Notes: generated from the sequence alone by a model not told the origin. A stretch of DNA of 64,000 nucleotides from JAKRSE01 sp943369295 (GCA_943369295.1 CALRMU020000003.1:186001-250000); one strand, 5' to 3'. Counted from the stretch's first letter, positions 25,468-34,494 are shown. Made by a program: numbers and translations.

Positions 25468-27402
25468 CTAGTCTTTGTCAGTCCGGAACGGGCTAACAGG
25501 CAGACCCAACTCGTTGACCAAGTTCACAGCAGGGTTGTCTGCCCATGCGTAGCGGACGTCCGCAACTTCAGCTCCGCCAGGAAGGGTGACCGTCACAGAA
25601 ACCCCGTCGATCTTGGCTGTGGCCCACTGCCAGGCTCCGCCTCGAGTTCTGGCCGCAAAACCAACTGGATCCTTGCCATCAGTCGTCGAAAGGGTCTTAG
25701 CATGCTTGAAGCTGATTACAGCTGCACCGTTGCGGATCAAAACCTTGTCTGGCCGCGGACTGTTGCCAGCCGGTTCAGACCCTTTGAAGAGGAAGGATCG
25801 GGCTGACATTGCCAGCCTTTCACCGACATCCTTTTTGTTGCGGGGGTGAATGTCATCAGCCTCGCCGATATCGATGATAACGGCAGAACCAGTGTTTTTA
25901 AGCTTCAAGGCAGCTTCCTGAGATTCTCTCAGAGCCGCCCAGGCGCTGTTGCCGGGCTGGGGGCTTCGAGCCATGTAGTTGGCGAGTTGAACATAAAGAA
26001 AGGCCATGTCAGGCTGACCAAAGGCTTCTCTCCACGATTGAATCATGCCAGGGAAGAGAACGCTGTACTGCTTTTCACGACCAACATTGCTTTCACCCTG
26101 GTACCAAATTGCACCCTTGAGAGCAAAAGGAACCAAGGGCCGGATCATTCCTGAATAAAGGGATGAGGGAGCGTTGGGGTTGAAGGGGCTGGGAGCATTG
26201 GCGGGAAGGGCAGGAACACCCATCTCGATTTCGAACTTCCAATCACCAGCAAGTGAGATTGATTCGCTTCCCTTAATGAGCTTCAAGTCAGCAGCCTGTC
26301 CATTGATTCCCCCTTCACCACCGGTATCAAGCACTCGGACGGCGATAGTGTTTTCACCTGCCTTTAATGTGCCAGCGGGAAGGGTGTAAAGACGAGGATG
26401 CTGCCAGTGGTTGGGAGTCTGGGAGTCTGTTTCTCCAATCTGCCTGCCGTTGACATAGGTTTTGTCAAAGTCATCAATCGGCCCCAAGCTGAGCTGAATC
26501 GTCTGTCCAGTCCATTCGGCTGGCACTGTGACCTTCTTTCTGAACCAGACGATTCCGTTGATCTCCAAGCCGGGAATGGAACTGAAATTGTTGGGGAGGG
26601 ATGCCGTTCTCCAGGCGGCATCAGGGAACTCGGCCGTGTGCCAGCTTCGTTCGGCACCCTTGTTGCCTGGGTCGACAATCGGGCCAGGGTTGCGAGAAGC
26701 CTTGGCCAGTTCGGGGTTTTCCTTTTGGAACTTCTCCCAATTGGACTGAAAATTTTCGACCAAGGGCTTAGTCTCGGCGAGTGAAGCCAGCTTGGTGATG
26801 GGGGTCCAGGCTTCGGCCGGTGTGCCTCCCCAAGATGAATCGATCAGGCCGACTGGCGCCTTCTCTGAAAGGTAGAGGGATCGACCAAAGTAGTAGCCGA
26901 CTGCGCTGAAGTCTTTTGCCGTTTCGGGTCGGCAGATCATCCACTCGCCCTGCACATCTCCTTCCCAGAAACTGTCTGCATTCTTGGCGACCTTGAAGAG
27001 GCGAATCTCATCGAAAGAAGCTGAGGCAACTTCCCGGGCAGCATCGTTGGCGGCGGAGAGGGGCCATTCCATGTTGCTCTGGCCAGAGCAGATCCACACA
27101 TCGCCAACAAGGATGTTGTTGTAGGTCAGGGTGGTGCGGCCGTCTGTAACCACCATGTCGCCGCCAGGGCCAGCTTTCAGATTTCTAAACCGAACAGTCC
27201 ATCGGCCATTCGCATCGGCGGTCACAGATTTGGTCTGGGAAGCGAAGGTGACCTTGACCAATCGACCGGGCGAGGTTCGCCCCCAAATGGGAACAACTGC
27301 GTTCCTCTGCACCACCATATTGCTGCCGATGATGGCGGGCAGTTTCAGGTCAGAAGGTGTCTGACTGAGGCTTTGAAGAGCAAGCTCGAATCCGAGAAGC
27401 AT
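25468..27402 (-). CDS. Sialate O-acetylesterase-like protein
   Basis: A 644-residue secreted esterase of the SASA (SGNH) family. An N-terminal beta domain (IIGSNMVVQRNAVVPIWGR...) precedes the catalytic block ICSGQSNMEWPLS (catalytic Ser about residue 108), then GYYFGRSLYLSEKAPVGLIDSSWGGTPAEAW. A galactose-binding-like jelly roll is inserted (about 255-395) and the domain resumes with IWYQGESNVG and the DDIHPRNKKDVGERLA end bearing the catalytic Asp-x-x-His. The family removes acetyl groups from sugars. No carbohydrate-use genes are adjacent. Confidence 0.92.
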   Translation of the reverse strand: MLLGFELALQSLSQTPSDLKLPAIIGSNMVVQRNAVVPIWGRTSPGRLVKVTFASQTKSVTADANGRWTVRFRNLKAGPGGDMVVTDGRTTLTYNNILVGDVWICSGQSNMEWPLSAANDAAREVASASFDEIRLFKVAKNADSFWEGDVQGEWMICRPETAKDFSAVGYYFGRSLYLSEKAPVGLIDSSWGGTPAEAWTPITKLASLAETKPLVENFQSNWEKFQKENPELAKASRNPGPIVDPGNKGAERSWHTAEFPDAAWRTASLPNNFSSIPGLEINGIVWFRKKVTVPAEWTGQTIQLSLGPIDDFDKTYVNGRQIGETDSQTPNHWQHPRLYTLPAGTLKAGENTIAVRVLDTGGEGGINGQAADLKLIKGSESISLAGDWKFEIEMGVPALPANAPSPFNPNAPSSLYSGMIRPLVPFALKGAIWYQGESNVGREKQYSVLFPGMIQSWREAFGQPDMAFLYVQLANYMARSPQPGNSAWAALRESQEAALKLKNTGSAVIIDIGEADDIHPRNKKDVGERLAMSARSFLFKGSEPAGNSPRPDKVLIRNGAAVISFKHAKTLSTTDGKDPVGFAARTRGGAWQWATAKIDGVSVTVTLPGGAEVADVRYAWADNPAVNLVNELGLPVSPFRTDKD

Positions 27403-27481
27403 AGTATTGACCTTAGCACAGGATTAAACGCCTGAGCCAAAGCCGTATGGCAGCCGCAGGGCTTTAAGTCACAATTAGCCC

Positions 27482-28069
27482 ATGTCCCGCCCCTTCACTC
27501 TGCCCCTGGGCGCCGAGGCTCCGGCCTTTCGGCTTCCGGCGACAGACGGCCGCGTTCTCTCGCTGGAGGATTTTACAGAGTCTCACCTTTTGGTAGTCTT
27601 TTTCACCTGCGTTCACTGCCCCTATGTGATCGGGTCCGATGAGAGGACTCGAAAGATCGCGGAGGCTTACGCATCGAAGGGCGTTAATTTTGTGGCCATC
27701 AACTCCAACTGCTCTCAGGTCTATCCGGCTGATGGGCTTGAAGGGATGAAGGCCAGAATGGAGGAGCACAGGTTCCCTTGGCCCTTCCTGAGGGATGAAT
27801 CTCAGGAAGCGGCTCTGGCTTATGGAGCCCTCAAGACTCCTCACTTCTATCTGTTCGATGAGGGCCGTCGTCTGGCTTACACAGGGCGGGCAATCGATAC
27901 TCCTCGGGATCATTCAGCTTCGACAACTAGAGATTTGGAGGATGCTTTTGATGATCTCTTGGCTGGCAGGGAAGTGAGAGTGCCTCTGACGAATCCGGTT
28001 GGCTGCAGCATCAAGTGGAAGGGCAAGCCTTCCGGCTGGCGTCCTGATGAAGCTTGTGACTTGGTTTAG
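27482..28069 (+). CDS. Thioredoxin-fold (AhpC/TSA-like) protein
   Basis: A 195-residue cytosolic protein with LPLGAEAPAFRLPATDGRVLSLEDF at the start and a redox motif FFTCVHCPYV (Cys43 and Cys46). KTPHFYLFDEGRRLAYTGRAID carries the cis-Pro loop. The closing DPVGCSIKW-like segment (NPVGCSIKWKG) is a recurring feature of this thioredoxin-like subfamily. It probably reduces or oxidises a partner thiol; no specific substrate can be named. It is divergent from the SASA gene. Confidence 0.88.
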   Translation: MSRPFTLPLGAEAPAFRLPATDGRVLSLEDFTESHLLVVFFTCVHCPYVIGSDERTRKIAEAYASKGVNFVAINSNCSQVYPADGLEGMKARMEEHRFPWPFLRDESQEAALAYGALKTPHFYLFDEGRRLAYTGRAIDTPRDHSASTTRDLEDAFDDLLAGREVRVPLTNPVGCSIKWKGKPSGWRPDEACDLV

Positions 28070-28100
28070 TTGTGGAGGTCGCCTGCCCAGCGTCGCTTAA

Positions 28101-28207
28101 CTGTGCTATTGGCATCGCCAGTGCAAAGAAGGTGTGGATATCACTCTCCTGCAGTCGGCAGCTCATCACTGATTTCTGGTTGAGCACTGGCGATGCCAGT
28201 GGCACAG
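28101..28207. repeat. Palindromic element (GGCATCGCCAGTGC arms)
   Basis: Arms of 14 bp, GGCATCGCCAGTGC at 28111-28124 and its exact complement at 28184-28197, are extended outward by CTGTGC and GCACAG. The total is 107 bp and folds into one long hairpin. It begins the repeat-filled non-coding gap between 28070 and 29059. Confidence 0.75.
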
Positions 28208-28318
28208 AGCTGAGTGCACCTAGGTGAATGGTGCAGGATTTAGTCGAATTCATAGCCCATTGGGGCTCACGGGAACGAAGGGAAGGACCCGGAAGAGTTC
28301 TCTGGCTCTGAGAGAAAT

Positions 28319-28434
28319 GGGTGCCACGACCTTCCGAGGCATCAGCCGAGGCAGGTCGTGATTTGCCGAGGACAATTTGAGGCTCTGTCATTCACGACCT
28401 GGATCTCGTTCCTCGATCAAGGCTCGTGGCACCC
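28319..28434. repeat. 116-bp MITE-like palindromic element, copy A
   Basis: Terminal inverted repeats GGGTGCCACGA and TCGTGGCACCC bound the element, and an inner pair CAGGTCGTGA / TTCACGACCT lies within. The central part differs from copy B while length and ends are the same. No open reading frame of note is inside. The shared sequence continues for 39 bases beyond the right end. Confidence 0.85.
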
Positions 28435-28519
28435 AAAACTCTCTATTTGAAAACTCTTGCTGCTCGACAGCAAGCCTATCGAACAGGCTTCCCCAAACCC
28501 TGTGGCCCTGAGAAAAATA

Positions 28520-28635
28520 GGGTGCCACGACCTTCCGAGGCATCAGCCGAGGCAGGTCGTGAAAAGTCAATCAGCAATTGATGAGTATTCATTCACGACC
28601 TAAATCTCGTTCCTCGATCAAGGCTCGTGGCACCC
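28520..28635. repeat. 116-bp MITE-like palindromic element, copy B
   Basis: Same terminal repeats, same length and same inner pair as the copy 201 bp to the left. Flanks are also similar on both sides (for example CTGAGA(G/A)AAAT before, and AAAACTCTCTATTTGAAAAC after), so the pair looks like a tandem duplication of a unit of about 201 bp and not two independent insertions. Confidence 0.85.
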
Positions 28636-28810
28636 AAAACTCTCTATTTGAAAACTCTTGCTGCTCGACAGCAATCTGATCGAGCGGGCTGCCTGGACCG
28701 CTGATAAGTTTGACCAGGACTTGATCGAAAAGACTAAATGGGTCCGGAAGCAAGCCCTTCGAGTGGCTCCGAGGCACGAGGAGACGCTCGATGGGCGTAA
28801 AGCAAGCTTC

Positions 28811-28862
28811 CCCCTTTCGCCAGTGTGGTTACAGGAACGGCATCTGTCTTTGCGGAAGGGGA
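28811..28862. repeat. Weak palindromic element near the EF-G-like gene
   Basis: CCCCCTTTCGC at 28811 and GCGGAAGGGG at 28853 are imperfect complements. An 84-codon frame across 28658-28912 shows no family features and reads through repeat sequence, so I do not call it a gene. The remainder up to 29040 should contain the promoter of the EF-G-like gene. Confidence 0.4.
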
Positions 28863-29059
28863 TCGAGGGGGATGGCGAGTATCGGCTGAATCTTCCAAGT
28901 CAACAAATCTAGCACCCTGTCTTCCTCCCCAATCATCCAACCTTACAAATCTTGTTAGATTCATCTGGCCCAATTTGGTTAAGGTTAGGTTATGCTGAAG
29001 GTGTGACCTTTCTTCAAAGGTGAAGGGAGGAAGCACCCCCACAGGAGGGAAATCACAAC

Positions 29060-31129
29060 GTGAAAGCCTATTCGCCCCAAGACATTCGCAACGTGGCCAT
29101 TGTAGGTCACAGCGGCGCAGGCAAGACCATGCTGGTGGAGCACATGCTCTACACGGCCGGCGCCGCTGATAGAATCGGCACAACCGAAGCGGGAAACACC
29201 CATTCGGACTTTGATCCACTGGAAACCAAGCGCAAGATTTCGATCAATGCCGCTCTGCTGCCCATCGAATGGCACGGAGTGAAGATCAACATGATCGACG
29301 TCCCCGGTTTTCCAGATTTCGTCGGAGACCTTGAGGCAGTGGCAAGAGTCGTCGACTCAATGATCTTTGTTGTTGAAGCAAAGAAAGACCTGGACGTGGG
29401 CTTTGACTTAGCCTGGGAAGCAGCTGATAAGAACAATCTGGCCCGCTGCATTTTTGTCAACAAGCTGGAAAAGGACAACAGCGACTATGACGGACTAATT
29501 GACACCCTTCACGAAAGATTTGGCCGCAAGGTGGTCAACGTTCAGATTCCCATCGGAAAGCAGTCCCTTTTCAGCGGAGTTCTTGACCTGCTGAACATGA
29601 AGGTTTATAAGGGCCGAGACAGGGGAGTTGAGATTGAAGACATCCCCGATGACTACATGGCCGAAGCCGCTCTGCGCCGCGAGAAGATGATGGACGCCGC
29701 CGCGGAGGGCGACGATGACCTAGCCATGAAGTACTTGGAAGGCGAAGAGCTGACCGAAGAAGAAATTGAGCACGGCCTGCTTTTTGGCACCAAGGAAGGA
29801 AAGGTTGTTCCTTTGCTGCTGGGTTCTGCCGCTACTGGAATCGGTGTTGCTACTCTGCTAGACCGAATCGTGGGAGAGCTTCCGAGCCCGATCTACCACC
29901 CCTTCAGCGTTGGTGGTCAGCTATACTCTGAGGATGATAAGGGCCCCTTGGCTGGCTTTGTCTTCAAAACCACCGCCGACCCCTTTGTCGGCAAGATCAA
30001 CTTCGTCCGGATTTTCAGCGGAACCCTGAAAGTTGACGACATTGTCCACAACGTGACCCAGGGCCACGACGAAAAGGTCCACAACTTCTTTATCCCTCAC
30101 GGAAAGGAAATGGAGCCTGCCACAGAAGTAAGGGCGGGCGACATCTGCGCCATTGCCAAGCTGCAGGATACGAGGACGGGAGACACCCTCTCCAGTAAAA
30201 CCAAGCCTCTGCACCTTGACCCCATGGTCTTTCCACCTCCCGTTTATAGAGTGGCTATTCACCCTGTCAGCAAGACGGATGAAGACAAACTTGGTCCGGC
30301 ACTGCAGAAAATTCTTCAAGAAGACCCAACCCTGCATTACATTCGAGAGCCAAACACCCATCAAGAGCTTCTGGCTGGAATGGGCGACATTCACATTGAA
30401 ACGGCGGTCGACAAGCTGAAAGTCAGGTTTGGCGTTTCCGTCGAGATTGTGGAAGCCAAGGTGCCTTACAAGGAGACTCTGAAGGGATCTGCCAAGGCAC
30501 AAGGCAAGTACAAGAGGCAGACAGGGGGTAAAGGCCAGTACGGTGATTGTCACCTTGAAGTTGGGGGACTTCCGCGAGGCGGAGGGTTCCGGTTTGACAA
30601 TGTTGTTGTCGGCGGAGCGATCCCTAAGAACTACATTCCTGCTGTCGAAAAGGGTGTCAAAGAGGCTATGGAGCGAGGCATTCTTGCGGGCTTCCCAGTG
30701 GTTGATGTCGAGGCAAAGGTCTTCGATGGTTCTTACCACGATGTAGATTCCAGCGAAATGGCCTTTAAGATGGCTGGTCAGATGGCCTTTCGAGCCTGTG
30801 CTGAGAAAGCTCAGCCTGTGATTCTGGAGCCGATCTACGACCTTGAAGTCGATGTCCCTGATGAGACTGTCGGAGACGTTGTGGGAGACCTGAACACTCG
30901 CCGTGGCCGAATGCAGGGCATGGAACCATCGGCGGCTGGCCGAACCATGATCAAGGCTTCAGTCCCTTTGGCCACCATGATGCGCTATGCCTTGGACCTG
31001 CGGTCACTGACCAAAGGACGAGGCAGGTTCAAACAGAGTCTGCTCGGATACGAGGAGCTGCCTTTCAATGAAGCTGAAGGGATGATTAAGGCTCACAAGG
31101 CGGCGACTGCTGGTCAAGAAGATCACTAG
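29060..31129 (+). CDS. Elongation factor G-like GTPase (EF-G2 family)
   Basis: A 689-residue translational GTPase with EF-G domain order. The P loop is GHSGAGKT (16-23), as in EF-G-like paralogues, not AHIDAGKT as in canonical EF-G. The G3 motif is DVPGFPDF, so the usual catalytic His after PG is Phe, and G4 reads NKLEKD in place of NKMD. Domain IV (KRQTGGKGQYGDCHLEV) and domain V are complete. It starts at GTG with AGGAGGG 8 bases upstream. Codon bias suggests good expression. Canonical fusA should be elsewhere; the role of this paralogue is not known. Confidence 0.9.
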   Translation: MKAYSPQDIRNVAIVGHSGAGKTMLVEHMLYTAGAADRIGTTEAGNTHSDFDPLETKRKISINAALLPIEWHGVKINMIDVPGFPDFVGDLEAVARVVDSMIFVVEAKKDLDVGFDLAWEAADKNNLARCIFVNKLEKDNSDYDGLIDTLHERFGRKVVNVQIPIGKQSLFSGVLDLLNMKVYKGRDRGVEIEDIPDDYMAEAALRREKMMDAAAEGDDDLAMKYLEGEELTEEEIEHGLLFGTKEGKVVPLLLGSAATGIGVATLLDRIVGELPSPIYHPFSVGGQLYSEDDKGPLAGFVFKTTADPFVGKINFVRIFSGTLKVDDIVHNVTQGHDEKVHNFFIPHGKEMEPATEVRAGDICAIAKLQDTRTGDTLSSKTKPLHLDPMVFPPPVYRVAIHPVSKTDEDKLGPALQKILQEDPTLHYIREPNTHQELLAGMGDIHIETAVDKLKVRFGVSVEIVEAKVPYKETLKGSAKAQGKYKRQTGGKGQYGDCHLEVGGLPRGGGFRFDNVVVGGAIPKNYIPAVEKGVKEAMERGILAGFPVVDVEAKVFDGSYHDVDSSEMAFKMAGQMAFRACAEKAQPVILEPIYDLEVDVPDETVGDVVGDLNTRRGRMQGMEPSAAGRTMIKASVPLATMMRYALDLRSLTKGRGRFKQSLLGYEELPFNEAEGMIKAHKAATAGQEDH

Positions 31130-31153
31130 TTGATCTTGCCTTTGAGTGGAAAA

Positions 31154-31186
31154 GGGGGCGGCTCGAAAGAGCCGTCCCCGTTTTTC
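31154..31186 (+). terminator. Intrinsic terminator after the EF-G-like gene
   Basis: An 11-bp GC-rich stem (GGGGGCGGCTC, GAAA loop, GAGCCGTCCCC) followed by GTTTTT. Confidence 0.9.
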
Positions 31187-31209
31187 TGCAGCGTCCTGGA
31201 CCAAGCTGA

Positions 31210-31614
31210 CTAACAGCCTGAAAGCTGTCTTTCCCAAACAACCTGATTCTTAGCATCGAAAGCAGAAAACACGACCTTCTTTAACATGTTAGAGGCAGTG
31301 GGGAAGCCAGGGACCCTGTTAGGCAGCTGATCCAACAGCTCGCCCCAGCCCTGCATATCTTCATTGATCTCAATCATGCCTTCGCCGTCATCCAGCACCA
31401 AGCTGACCTGTTCGAGGTTTCGGCTACCCTTTTTGAAAGCCACCGCTCGGCGCAGAGACTCCCAACGAATCTTCTTAGTGACTGGCTTCGCCAGATCGCG
31501 GGGGTGAGTGACCCACACATCCTCGTCTGTCCATGCAACAAGAGGCTGGACTTGGCGAGGGGTGCTCAGCCACTTAGACATCCAAACTGCTGCCTTTCCG
31601 AGGATCTTTTTCAT
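31210..31614 (-). CDS. Hypothetical soluble protein
   Basis: A 134-residue protein from the ATG at 31614 (MKKILGKAAVWMSKWLS), preferred over a longer frame to 31665. It has no clear signal or membrane helix beyond an amphipathic N-terminus. The pattern (VQPLVAWTDEDVWVTHP, KKIRWESLRRAVAF, QVSLVLDDGEGMIEINEDMQGW) resembles a small PH-like beta fold sensing or binding domain, but this is only a guess. It is convergent with the EF-G-like gene and lies downstream of lysC, separated by a hairpin. Confidence 0.6.
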   Translation of the reverse strand: MKKILGKAAVWMSKWLSTPRQVQPLVAWTDEDVWVTHPRDLAKPVTKKIRWESLRRAVAFKKGSRNLEQVSLVLDDGEGMIEINEDMQGWGELLDQLPNRVPGFPTASNMLKKVVFSAFDAKNQVVWERQLSGC

Positions 31615-31668
31615 TAGATTTGTCTCCTGATCCTCACAACTCACGGGGCGGGCGGCTAGTGCCAAGAC

Positions 31669-31698
31669 CCTGGGTATGGTCTCAGGACCACACCCAGG
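31669..31698 (-). terminator. Hairpin after lysC
   Basis: CCTGGGTATGGTC and GACCACACCCAGG form a 13-bp stem with one wobble and a 4-base loop, about 25 bases after the lysC stop. The T tract is missing, so termination may be inefficient. Confidence 0.6.
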
Positions 31699-31721
31699 AA
31701 TGAGTCGGCTCGCCTGAGCGG

Positions 31722-33071
31722 CTATTCGGCGTCAGACAGCCTGAATGTCTCGTGCAGAATGGCGACTGCTCGCCTCAGCTCAGATTCTGGCAGCAGGATT
31801 GAGATGGAAGTCTCGCTGCCTGTCACCTGGACGACAGGGATTGACCCTTCATCAAGGGCAGCCAGGGCACGGTAGCTGGCTCCGGCTTCGCTGACGGCCT
31901 GAGGTCCGACGACTGAGACCATAGTCAAGCCTTCTGAGACTTGGATCGGCACTGTGACCGGCTTGCCCAAAGTCTTCATCAGGTCGATTTGGGTGGCACA
32001 GCCTTTGCTCGGTTCGCTGCCGATCTGGACGACATACAGCTTTTTGTCCTTCTCTCCCAAGGGCAGCACCAGGCCATCGAAGAGATCGATGATCATGGGG
32101 TACTGGTCTCGCGGGACAGCCCAGCCAATGCCCGCATCGCTGAGATTCACCATGAAGAGGTTGAACCCGTACTTGGCCAGCATTCCGTACACCTCAGATT
32201 CAAAGGCTCGACGATGCTCGGGATCAACTCCCGTGATATCCATCTGGAGGCTGACCAGTTTGCCCGTATGGGCGACACCTGTTGCGTAGCGGAGACTGGC
32301 TCTGTCTACTGAAACGATCTCGGTGCCGATGTCATCAGAGAAAGTGTTTTTGACCCAGAGGGGCACCTGAGAGTGCATGGCAATTTCTGCCGCTCTGGGG
32401 TGAACAACCTTAGCGCCTAGGTGAGCAATTTCTGCCACTTCGGCATAGCTGACCCGCCTGAGTGTTGGAGCGTGGGGAACGTAATCGGGGTCGGCAGTCT
32501 TGACTCCGTCAACGTCGGTGTAAATCTCAATGGCATCGGCCTTGAGAGCGGCTCCTAGAGCCGCCGCCGTGGTATCGCTGCCGCCACGGCCGAGGGTCGT
32601 CACATCCGTTCCTGGGAATCCTGGTCTCTGATAGACCCCTTGGAACCCGCAGACGACAGGAATCACTCCTTCCTGCAGAACGTGCAGGATTCCGGAAGGA
32701 TCGACGGAAGTGATTCGTGCGTTGCCGTAGATGCCATCGGTAAAGATTCCCGCCTGGCCGCCCCGCATTGCCATGGATTTATGGCCAAGCGTTTTAAGCA
32801 GGTGGGCGAAGATGACCGACGAAAGGATTTCGCCGCAAGCCATCAGCAGGTCGAGCTCGCGGTTATCTGGCACAACACTCGCGTCGATCTCTTTGAGAAG
32901 ATTGATGAGGGTATCGGTCGCGTAGGGTTCGCCGCGGCGGCCGATAGCGCTGACAACAACTACGGGGCTGATGCCCTGCTCGCGGGCAGAGACGACCCTG
33001 AGGGCCGCCTGCATTCTGGCTTCCGGAGTTCTTACGGAAGTTCCGCCGAACTTAAGGACCCTGATCTTCAC
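31722..33071 (-). CDS. lysC: Aspartate kinase
   Basis: The first enzyme of the aspartate family pathway (Lys, Thr, Met, diaminopimelate). The 449-residue protein begins RVLKFGGTSV (KFGGTS) and has LDLLMACGEILSS, VTTLGRGGSDTTAAALGAALKADAIEIYTDVDGVKTADP and HLGAKVVHPRAAEIA. Two ACT domains follow (about 265-340 and 380-445), the usual site of lysine or threonine feedback. It overlaps the separate ACT-domain gene by 4 bases. No lysine riboswitch was seen. Confidence 0.94.
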   Translation of the reverse strand: MKIRVLKFGGTSVRTPEARMQAALRVVSAREQGISPVVVVSAIGRRGEPYATDTLINLLKEIDASVVPDNRELDLLMACGEILSSVIFAHLLKTLGHKSMAMRGGQAGIFTDGIYGNARITSVDPSGILHVLQEGVIPVVCGFQGVYQRPGFPGTDVTTLGRGGSDTTAAALGAALKADAIEIYTDVDGVKTADPDYVPHAPTLRRVSYAEVAEIAHLGAKVVHPRAAEIAMHSQVPLWVKNTFSDDIGTEIVSVDRASLRYATGVAHTGKLVSLQMDITGVDPEHRRAFESEVYGMLAKYGFNLFMVNLSDAGIGWAVPRDQYPMIIDLFDGLVLPLGEKDKKLYVVQIGSEPSKGCATQIDLMKTLGKPVTVPIQVSEGLTMVSVVGPQAVSEAGASYRALAALDEGSIPVVQVTGSETSISILLPESELRRAVAILHETFRLSDAE

Positions 33072-33541
33072 GCCAGGCTCTCCCTAAGAATCTGGACCTT
33101 GGCCGCAATTTCCTTGGCACCTTCTGTGTCGGTGACGATCAAGACCCTGTCGTGCATGTCGCCGATGTGAAGAATCTCTGCCTTAGTCTTGATGGCTTCG
33201 CTGAGGACATGGGCGAGCAGGCCTTCATCGTCTCTCATGTTTACAGCCGGGATGAGGAGAATGCTTCGGCCCTCGCTGAGCTTCACATCCGCATCGATGT
33301 TGGCCAAAACTTCAGCCGCCTTCTTGGCCTGATCGGCACTGATGACGAAACTGACCCCGTTGTGGGTGAACTTTAGGAAGTCGATGCTCAACCCATTGGA
33401 TTGAATGATGTTAAGGGCTTCTAACCGGCCATTTTTTGCTTCTTGGTCAGAAAAAGAGACAAGGACCTGGGCGTAAGAATCCCTAACCAAGGGTTCGCCC
33501 AGACCCCTTGGAAGATCGAAAAAGGCGGCGGTGGAGTTCAT
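33068..33541 (-). CDS. Stand-alone tandem ACT-domain protein
   Basis: A 157-residue protein made of two ACT-like halves: VLVSFSDQEAKNGRLEALNIIQSNGLSIDFLKFTHNGVSFVI (about 28-70) and a second beta-alpha-beta unit with SILLIPAVNMRDDEGLLAHVLSEAI (about 93-120). The sequence style matches the regulatory half of aspartokinase. It overlaps lysC and the aldo/keto reductase gene by 4 bases each, so a role as a regulatory partner of the kinase is plausible, though LysC already has its own ACT domains. Confidence 0.75.
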   Translation of the reverse strand: MNSTAAFFDLPRGLGEPLVRDSYAQVLVSFSDQEAKNGRLEALNIIQSNGLSIDFLKFTHNGVSFVISADQAKKAAEVLANIDADVKLSEGRSILLIPAVNMRDDEGLLAHVLSEAIKTKAEILHIGDMHDRVLIVTDTEGAKEIAAKVQILRESLA

Positions 33542-34494
33542 TGAGGCAGAGTGATTCGGTCGATTTCTAGAAGAATGTCGTCACTTAAGGAGACTCCGCT
33601 GGCTCCCACGTTTTCGTTAAGCTGTTGAGGGCTGGTAGCCCCGATAATGCAGGCAGAGAGGTTTTTCTGCCTTAGGCACCAGGCAAGAGCCAATTGTCCA
33701 ACGGTAATGCCGATTCCCTCGGCCAGCTTCTTCAGCTCCTGCACTTGGGTCAGTCTTTCTTCGGTCATAAAGGGCCCCATCCACTTTCCCTTCTCGGCAT
33801 CGGCGCCTCGGGTTCCTGGCTGGGGAGCCTGGCCCGGCAGGTATTTGCCAGTGAGGACTCCTTGTGCCAAGGGAGAGAAGACGACTTGCCCCAGGCCAGC
33901 GGCTTCGCTTGCAGGAATGACTTCGGCTTCAATATAGCGTTCAAAAATCGAGTAGCGGGGCTGGTTGCTGATGGGGGCGTAGCCTCCGATTTCTTTGGCA
34001 ATAGCGGCTGCCTCGCTGATCTGGGGTCCGCTCCACTCGCTGACTCCCCAATAAAGGATCTTGCCCTGGCGAATGAGGTCGGAGTAGGCGGCGACCGTCT
34101 CCTGCACCGGGGTTTCTGTGTCGAACCTATGGCACTGAAGCAGGTCCAGATAGTCCGTACCGAGTCTCCTAAGAGACGCGTGGACACTTTCGAAAATGTG
34201 CTTGCGGCTCAATCCCCTGTCATTGGGGGAATCGGTCATAGGGAAGTAGCACTTGCTGGCAATGACCAAGTCCTGCCTGCGCGGACCATCCTTTAACGCT
34301 TCGCCGAGGGCGGTTTCGGCGGCTCCGTTGGCGTAGACGTCGGCAGTATCGAAAAAGAAGATTCCCAGGTCGTAGGCGTGCTTGACAATCGCCGTGGTAT
34401 CCGACTGGGAAAGAGTGCTTCCTTGCGTTAGCCAGTTGCCCAAAGCGATTTCGCTGACCTTCAGGCCACTGCGTCCGAGATTACGAACCTGCAC
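33538..34494 (-). CDS. Aldo/keto reductase (voltage-gated K+ channel beta-like)
   Basis: A 318-residue NADPH-dependent reductase. It starts MQVRNLGRSGLKVSEIALGNWLT and has the catalytic Asp-Tyr-Lys-His set: FFDTADVYANG (Asp and Tyr), VIASKCYF (Lys) and LLQCHRFD (His). SPLAQGVLTGKYLPG and IIGATSPQQLNENV near the end bind NADPH. Its physiological substrate is unknown. It leads the operon with the ACT protein and lysC; the link to aspartate metabolism is by position only. Confidence 0.92.
   Translation of the reverse strand: MQVRNLGRSGLKVSEIALGNWLTQGSTLSQSDTTAIVKHAYDLGIFFFDTADVYANGAAETALGEALKDGPRRQDLVIASKCYFPMTDSPNDRGLSRKHIFESVHASLRRLGTDYLDLLQCHRFDTETPVQETVAAYSDLIRQGKILYWGVSEWSGPQISEAAAIAKEIGGYAPISNQPRYSIFERYIEAEVIPASEAAGLGQVVFSPLAQGVLTGKYLPGQAPQPGTRGADAEKGKWMGPFMTEERLTQVQELKKLAEGIGITVGQLALAWCLRQKNLSACIIGATSPQQLNENVGASGVSLSDDILLEIDRITLPQ

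Noticed and set aside
28111..28197. CRISPR-like repeat
   Set aside because: Only inverted arms and one tandem duplication are present; there is no series of short direct repeats with spacers and no cas gene.
28011..28777. Several 60-126-residue minus-strand frames sharing the words WVPRALIEERD
   Set aside because: The shared words come from the duplicated 116-bp palindromic element, not from protein conservation.
28658..28912. 84-residue frame in the repeat region
   Set aside because: Reads through repeat and palindromic DNA; no ribosome binding site or family features.
29921..30739. 272-residue minus-strand frame
   Set aside because: Antisense to the EF-G-like gene, whose domains are complete on the plus strand.
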